This document shows positions 6,289 to 8,228 of a stretch of DNA of 8,228 nt, one piece after another. How positions within the stretch are numbered: position 1 is the stretch's first letter; each line of letters begins with the position of its first letter. The notes below the pieces were generated by a model. It did not search any database, was not told where the DNA came from, and saw only the letters and a program-made list of their open reading frames with translations. Source of the stretch: Paracoccaceae bacterium (GTDB taxonomy: Bacteria; Pseudomonadota; Alphaproteobacteria; Rhodobacterales; Rhodobacteraceae); NCBI GenBank assembly GCA_003250135.1, contig QKHF01000221.1, positions 1 to 8,228 on the forward strand. Reading direction: 5' to 3'. The translations under genes and the position numbers were made by a program.

Positions 6289-7124
6289 TCTTCGTCCCTC
6301 CGATTTATCGGATACCCGCTGGCCGGGCCCTTGAGCGGCTGGACCAGCATCCGGTCGAGCCAGAGGTCGCGCGTTGTGCGGAACTGCTCGATGCCGATGG
6401 TCATGCCGTCATGGCCGTCGCGGGGCTGGGCGCGATAGGTGCCGAACAGCCGGTCCCACCACGGGATGTTGAAGCCGAAATTGCTGTTGGTCTCGTTGGG
6501 ATGGATCGAGTGATGCACCCGGTGCATGTCGGGCGTCACCAGGATCAGCCGCAACATCCGGTCCACGCCGTCCGGCAGGCGCACATTCGAGCGGTTGAAG
6601 AGCGAGGTGGCGCTCAGGATCACCTCGAACACCAGCACTGCGACCGCGGGCGGGCCAAGCGCCGCGACCACCGCCAGTTTCAGCCCCATGGAGAGGAGGA
6701 TCTCGACCGGGTGAAACCGCACGCCGGTGGAGACATCGAATTCGAGGTCGGCGTGGTGCATCCGGTGCAGCCGCCAGAGGGCGGGCACGGCGTGGAACAG
6801 CACATGCTGCAGGTAGATGGCGAAATCGAGGGCGATGACCGCGGTCAGGATGGCGAGCCATCCCGGCGCCTCCAGCACATTCAGCAGGCCCCAGCCGCGA
6901 TCCTCGACGCGCGCGGCGAATTCCACCGCGAGGATCGGGAAGCAGAGCCGCACCAGCGCAGAGTCGAGCGCGACGAGGACCAGGTTGTTGGACCAGCGCA
7001 GAAAGCGGGGAATCTCCCGCCGCCGACGCGGCGCCGCGACCTCCCACACCGCCATCCCCGCCAGAACGGCGAGAAAGACGGAGAGACGCACGGCGTCTTC
7101 ATGAGAGGTGAGAAATTCGGACAC
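6285..7124 (-). CDS. Sterol desaturase / fatty acid hydroxylase superfamily membrane protein
   Basis: This 279-residue protein belongs to the membrane di-iron oxygenase family (PF04116-type) that hydroxylates or desaturates lipids. All three histidine clusters are intact: His107-VLF-His111, His120-RM-His123-His124, and His201-RV-His204-His205. FHPVE near 137 and the N-terminal side of PWWDRLFGTY near 221-230 are further family blocks. Hydrophobic segments lie near residues 12-30, 46-70, 88-106 and 143-172, so it should be an integral inner-membrane enzyme with the histidines facing the cytoplasm. The substrate is unknown; sterols are unlikely in most bacteria, and fatty acyl, hopanoid or carotenoid-like lipids are the usual alternatives. 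The GTG at 7124 starts four bases after the kinase stop. Its ribosome site is poor (AGGGA only 1-2 bases away), so the exact start is less certain; the next Met is residue 24. Confidence 0.93.
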   Translation of the reverse strand: MSEFLTSHEDAVRLSVFLAVLAGMAVWEVAAPRRRREIPRFLRWSNNLVLVALDSALVRLCFPILAVEFAARVEDRGWGLLNVLEAPGWLAILTAVIALDFAIYLQHVLFHAVPALWRLHRMHHADLEFDVSTGVRFHPVEILLSMGLKLAVVAALGPPAVAVLVFEVILSATSLFNRSNVRLPDGVDRMLRLILVTPDMHRVHHSIHPNETNSNFGFNIPWWDRLFGTYRAQPRDGHDGMTIGIEQFRTTRDLWLDRMLVQPLKGPASGYPINRRDEE

Positions 7125-7128
7125 GTCC

Positions 7129-8130
7129 CTAGCTCATCAACCCCGTCTTCTTAAAAAGCGTCTTCAGGTCCTGCTCGGGCCTGGCGCCGATATGGGTGAT
7201 GATCTCGCCCGCCGCCAGGCAGCCCATGGTTCCCGCGGTGGTCAGGTCATGGCCCTGCGTCAGCCCGTAGAGGAATCCAGCGGCGAACAGGTCCCCGGCG
7301 CCGGTGGCGTCGACCCGCTCCATCGGCGCAGCGGGGACGTGCTGGCGGGTCTCGGCGGTCAGGATCCAGGCGCCGGTCGGGCCGGTGGTGATCGCCGACA
7401 TGGCGATGTCGGCGCGCGCGGCCTCGAGCGCCGTTTCCAGCGATCCGGTCTGGTAGAGCGACTCCACCTCATGCTCGTTGGCGAACAGGAGGTCGGCGTC
7501 CTCCCTCACGAGGCGGCGGAATTCATCCCGGTTGCGGTCGACGCAGAACGGGTCCGAGAGGCTGACGGCCACCTTGCGGCCCGCGCCCTTGGCGGCCTTG
7601 ATCGCCTTGGCGAAGGCGGCGCGGGTATCCGGACTCTCAAGGCAATAGCCTTCCAGATAGGTCCAGTCGGCGGCGGCGTGGGCGTCCGCGTCGATGTCGT
7701 CCGGGCCGAGGTGGCCGGAGACGCCGAGATAGGTGTTCATCGAGCGCTCGCCGTCGGGCGTGACCAGCACCATACACCGGGCGGTTTCCTCTCCGTTCAA
7801 CGCTTTAGGCGCCATCGGGGTCGAAAACTCGGCGCCAAGCGCGCGGATGTCATGGGCGAAGATCGCGCCCAGCTGGTCGTCCTTCACCTTGCCGACAAAG
7901 GCCGCCTTGCCGCCCAGCATGGCGAGGCCGGCGATGGTGTTGGCGGCGGACCCGCCCGAGATCTCTCGCGCCTGACCCATGGCGCCGTAAAGCGCGATCG
8001 CGCGGTCGGCGTCGATCAACTGCATCACGCCCTTCTGCACGCCGTTTGCGGTCAGAAACTCCTCGCCCACCATCGACAGCACGTCGACGATGGCGTTGCC
8101 GATGCCGATCACGTCATAACGTTCGCTCAC
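7129..8130 (-). CDS. PfkB-family kinase, probable adenosine kinase
   Basis: This cytoplasmic ribokinase/PfkB-family sugar or nucleoside kinase has 333 residues. The first family signature is SGGSAANTIAGLAMLGG (residues 58-74). The second is VDATGAGDLFAAGFLYG (273-289), with the catalytic base Asp280 and the anion hole GAGD. NEHEVESL (218-225) is the motif before the ATP site. The DVIGIGNAIVDVL opening and overall length resemble the alphaproteobacterial adenosine kinase group, which converts adenosine to AMP for purine salvage; ribokinase or another PfkB sugar kinase cannot be excluded. The GTG at 8130 overlaps the stop of nth (GTGA) and has GAGGA about nine bases upstream, giving a normal N-terminus. 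Confidence 0.92.
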   Translation of the reverse strand: MSERYDVIGIGNAIVDVLSMVGEEFLTANGVQKGVMQLIDADRAIALYGAMGQAREISGGSAANTIAGLAMLGGKAAFVGKVKDDQLGAIFAHDIRALGAEFSTPMAPKALNGEETARCMVLVTPDGERSMNTYLGVSGHLGPDDIDADAHAAADWTYLEGYCLESPDTRAAFAKAIKAAKGAGRKVAVSLSDPFCVDRNRDEFRRLVREDADLLFANEHEVESLYQTGSLETALEAARADIAMSAITTGPTGAWILTAETRQHVPAAPMERVDATGAGDLFAAGFLYGLTQGHDLTTAGTMGCLAAGEIITHIGARPEQDLKTLFKKTGLMS

Positions 8131-8228
8131 AGGGTCTTGTCCTCATACAGGCAGATGTCGGAGATCGGGCACGTGCCGCAGTCGGGCTTGCGCGCCTTGC
8201 AGATATAGCGGCCGTGCAGGATCAGCCA
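8127..8228 (-). CDS. nth: Endonuclease III, C-terminal end (partial)
   Basis: Only the last 33 codons and the stop of this minus-strand gene are in the window. They read WLILHGRYICKARKPDC, then GTCPISDIC and a short tail. The cysteine spacing is C-x6-C-x2-C-x5-C, the 4Fe-4S cluster signature of endonuclease III, and HGRYxCKARKPxC is the family wording. The enzyme excises oxidised pyrimidines and cuts the abasic site in base-excision repair. A MutY-type glycosylase also carries this cysteine pattern but has a different flanking sequence and a long extra domain after it, absent here. The stop overlaps the start of the PfkB-family kinase by two bases, so the two genes are one transcription unit. 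Confidence 0.9.
   Translation of the reverse strand, partial: WLILHGRYICKARKPDCGTCPISDICLYEDKTL

Noticed and set aside
5092..6438. Plus-strand open frame of 448 codons across nhaA and the NTF2-like gene
   Set aside because: It is out of frame with nhaA, Arg/Gly/Ala-rich, and crosses two genes on different strands without any domain.
7108..8208. Plus-strand open frame of 366 codons opposite the PfkB-family kinase
   Set aside because: It mirrors the kinase gene, has a Gly/Arg/His-rich composition and no family motif, and the minus-strand frame carries all PfkB signatures.

Overview
This is a gene-dense, GC-rich bacterial chromosome segment. Almost every gene touches or overlaps its neighbour, and third codon positions are strongly G/C. 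The layout fits an alphaproteobacterium: hslV divergent from a hisB-hisH-hisA-hisF-hisE cluster, short HisE and HisB as separate proteins, and hisG, hisD, hisC and hisI absent. Rhodobacterales-like is my best guess, but the sequence alone does not fix the order. I see no mobile elements, phage genes, CRISPR, tRNA or rRNA.

Left end, minus strand (1-617): hslV, the peptidase of the HslUV protease, runs leftward. An open frame overlaps its 3' end and leaves the window; it does not look like hslU. The 168-bp gap between hslV and hisB is divergent and carries a good sigma70-like promoter for hslV and a weaker one for hisB.

Centre, plus strand (786-5911): hisB, hisH, hisA, hisF and hisE cover the middle of histidine synthesis. 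They include both subunits of imidazole-glycerol-phosphate synthase (HisH glutaminase and HisF cyclase). Gaps run from a 15-nt spacer to overlaps of 4-8 nt, so this is one operon. The same run continues with an ElaA-type GNAT acetyltransferase (1 nt after hisE), a HINT-type histidine triad protein (8 nt after that) and, after 42 nt, the Na+/H+ antiporter nhaA. The 42-nt leader before nhaA can fold two mutually exclusive short hairpins, one of which covers the ribosome binding site.

Right end, minus strand (8228 down to 5887): the 3' end of nth (endonuclease III, with its four-cysteine Fe-S motif), a PfkB-family kinase resembling alphaproteobacterial adenosine kinases, a membrane sterol desaturase/fatty acid hydroxylase-family protein, and a small NTF2/SnoaL-like protein. 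Each start overlaps or nearly touches the previous stop, and all three complete genes begin with GTG. The last gene converges on nhaA, and their coding sequences overlap by 25 bp.

Most of the window is ordinary housekeeping sequence with intact catalytic residues. I found no convincing new system. The points most worth a second look are the desaturase/NTF2-like pair, the nhaA leader, the extension of the his operon into unrelated genes, and the unidentified gene after hslV.
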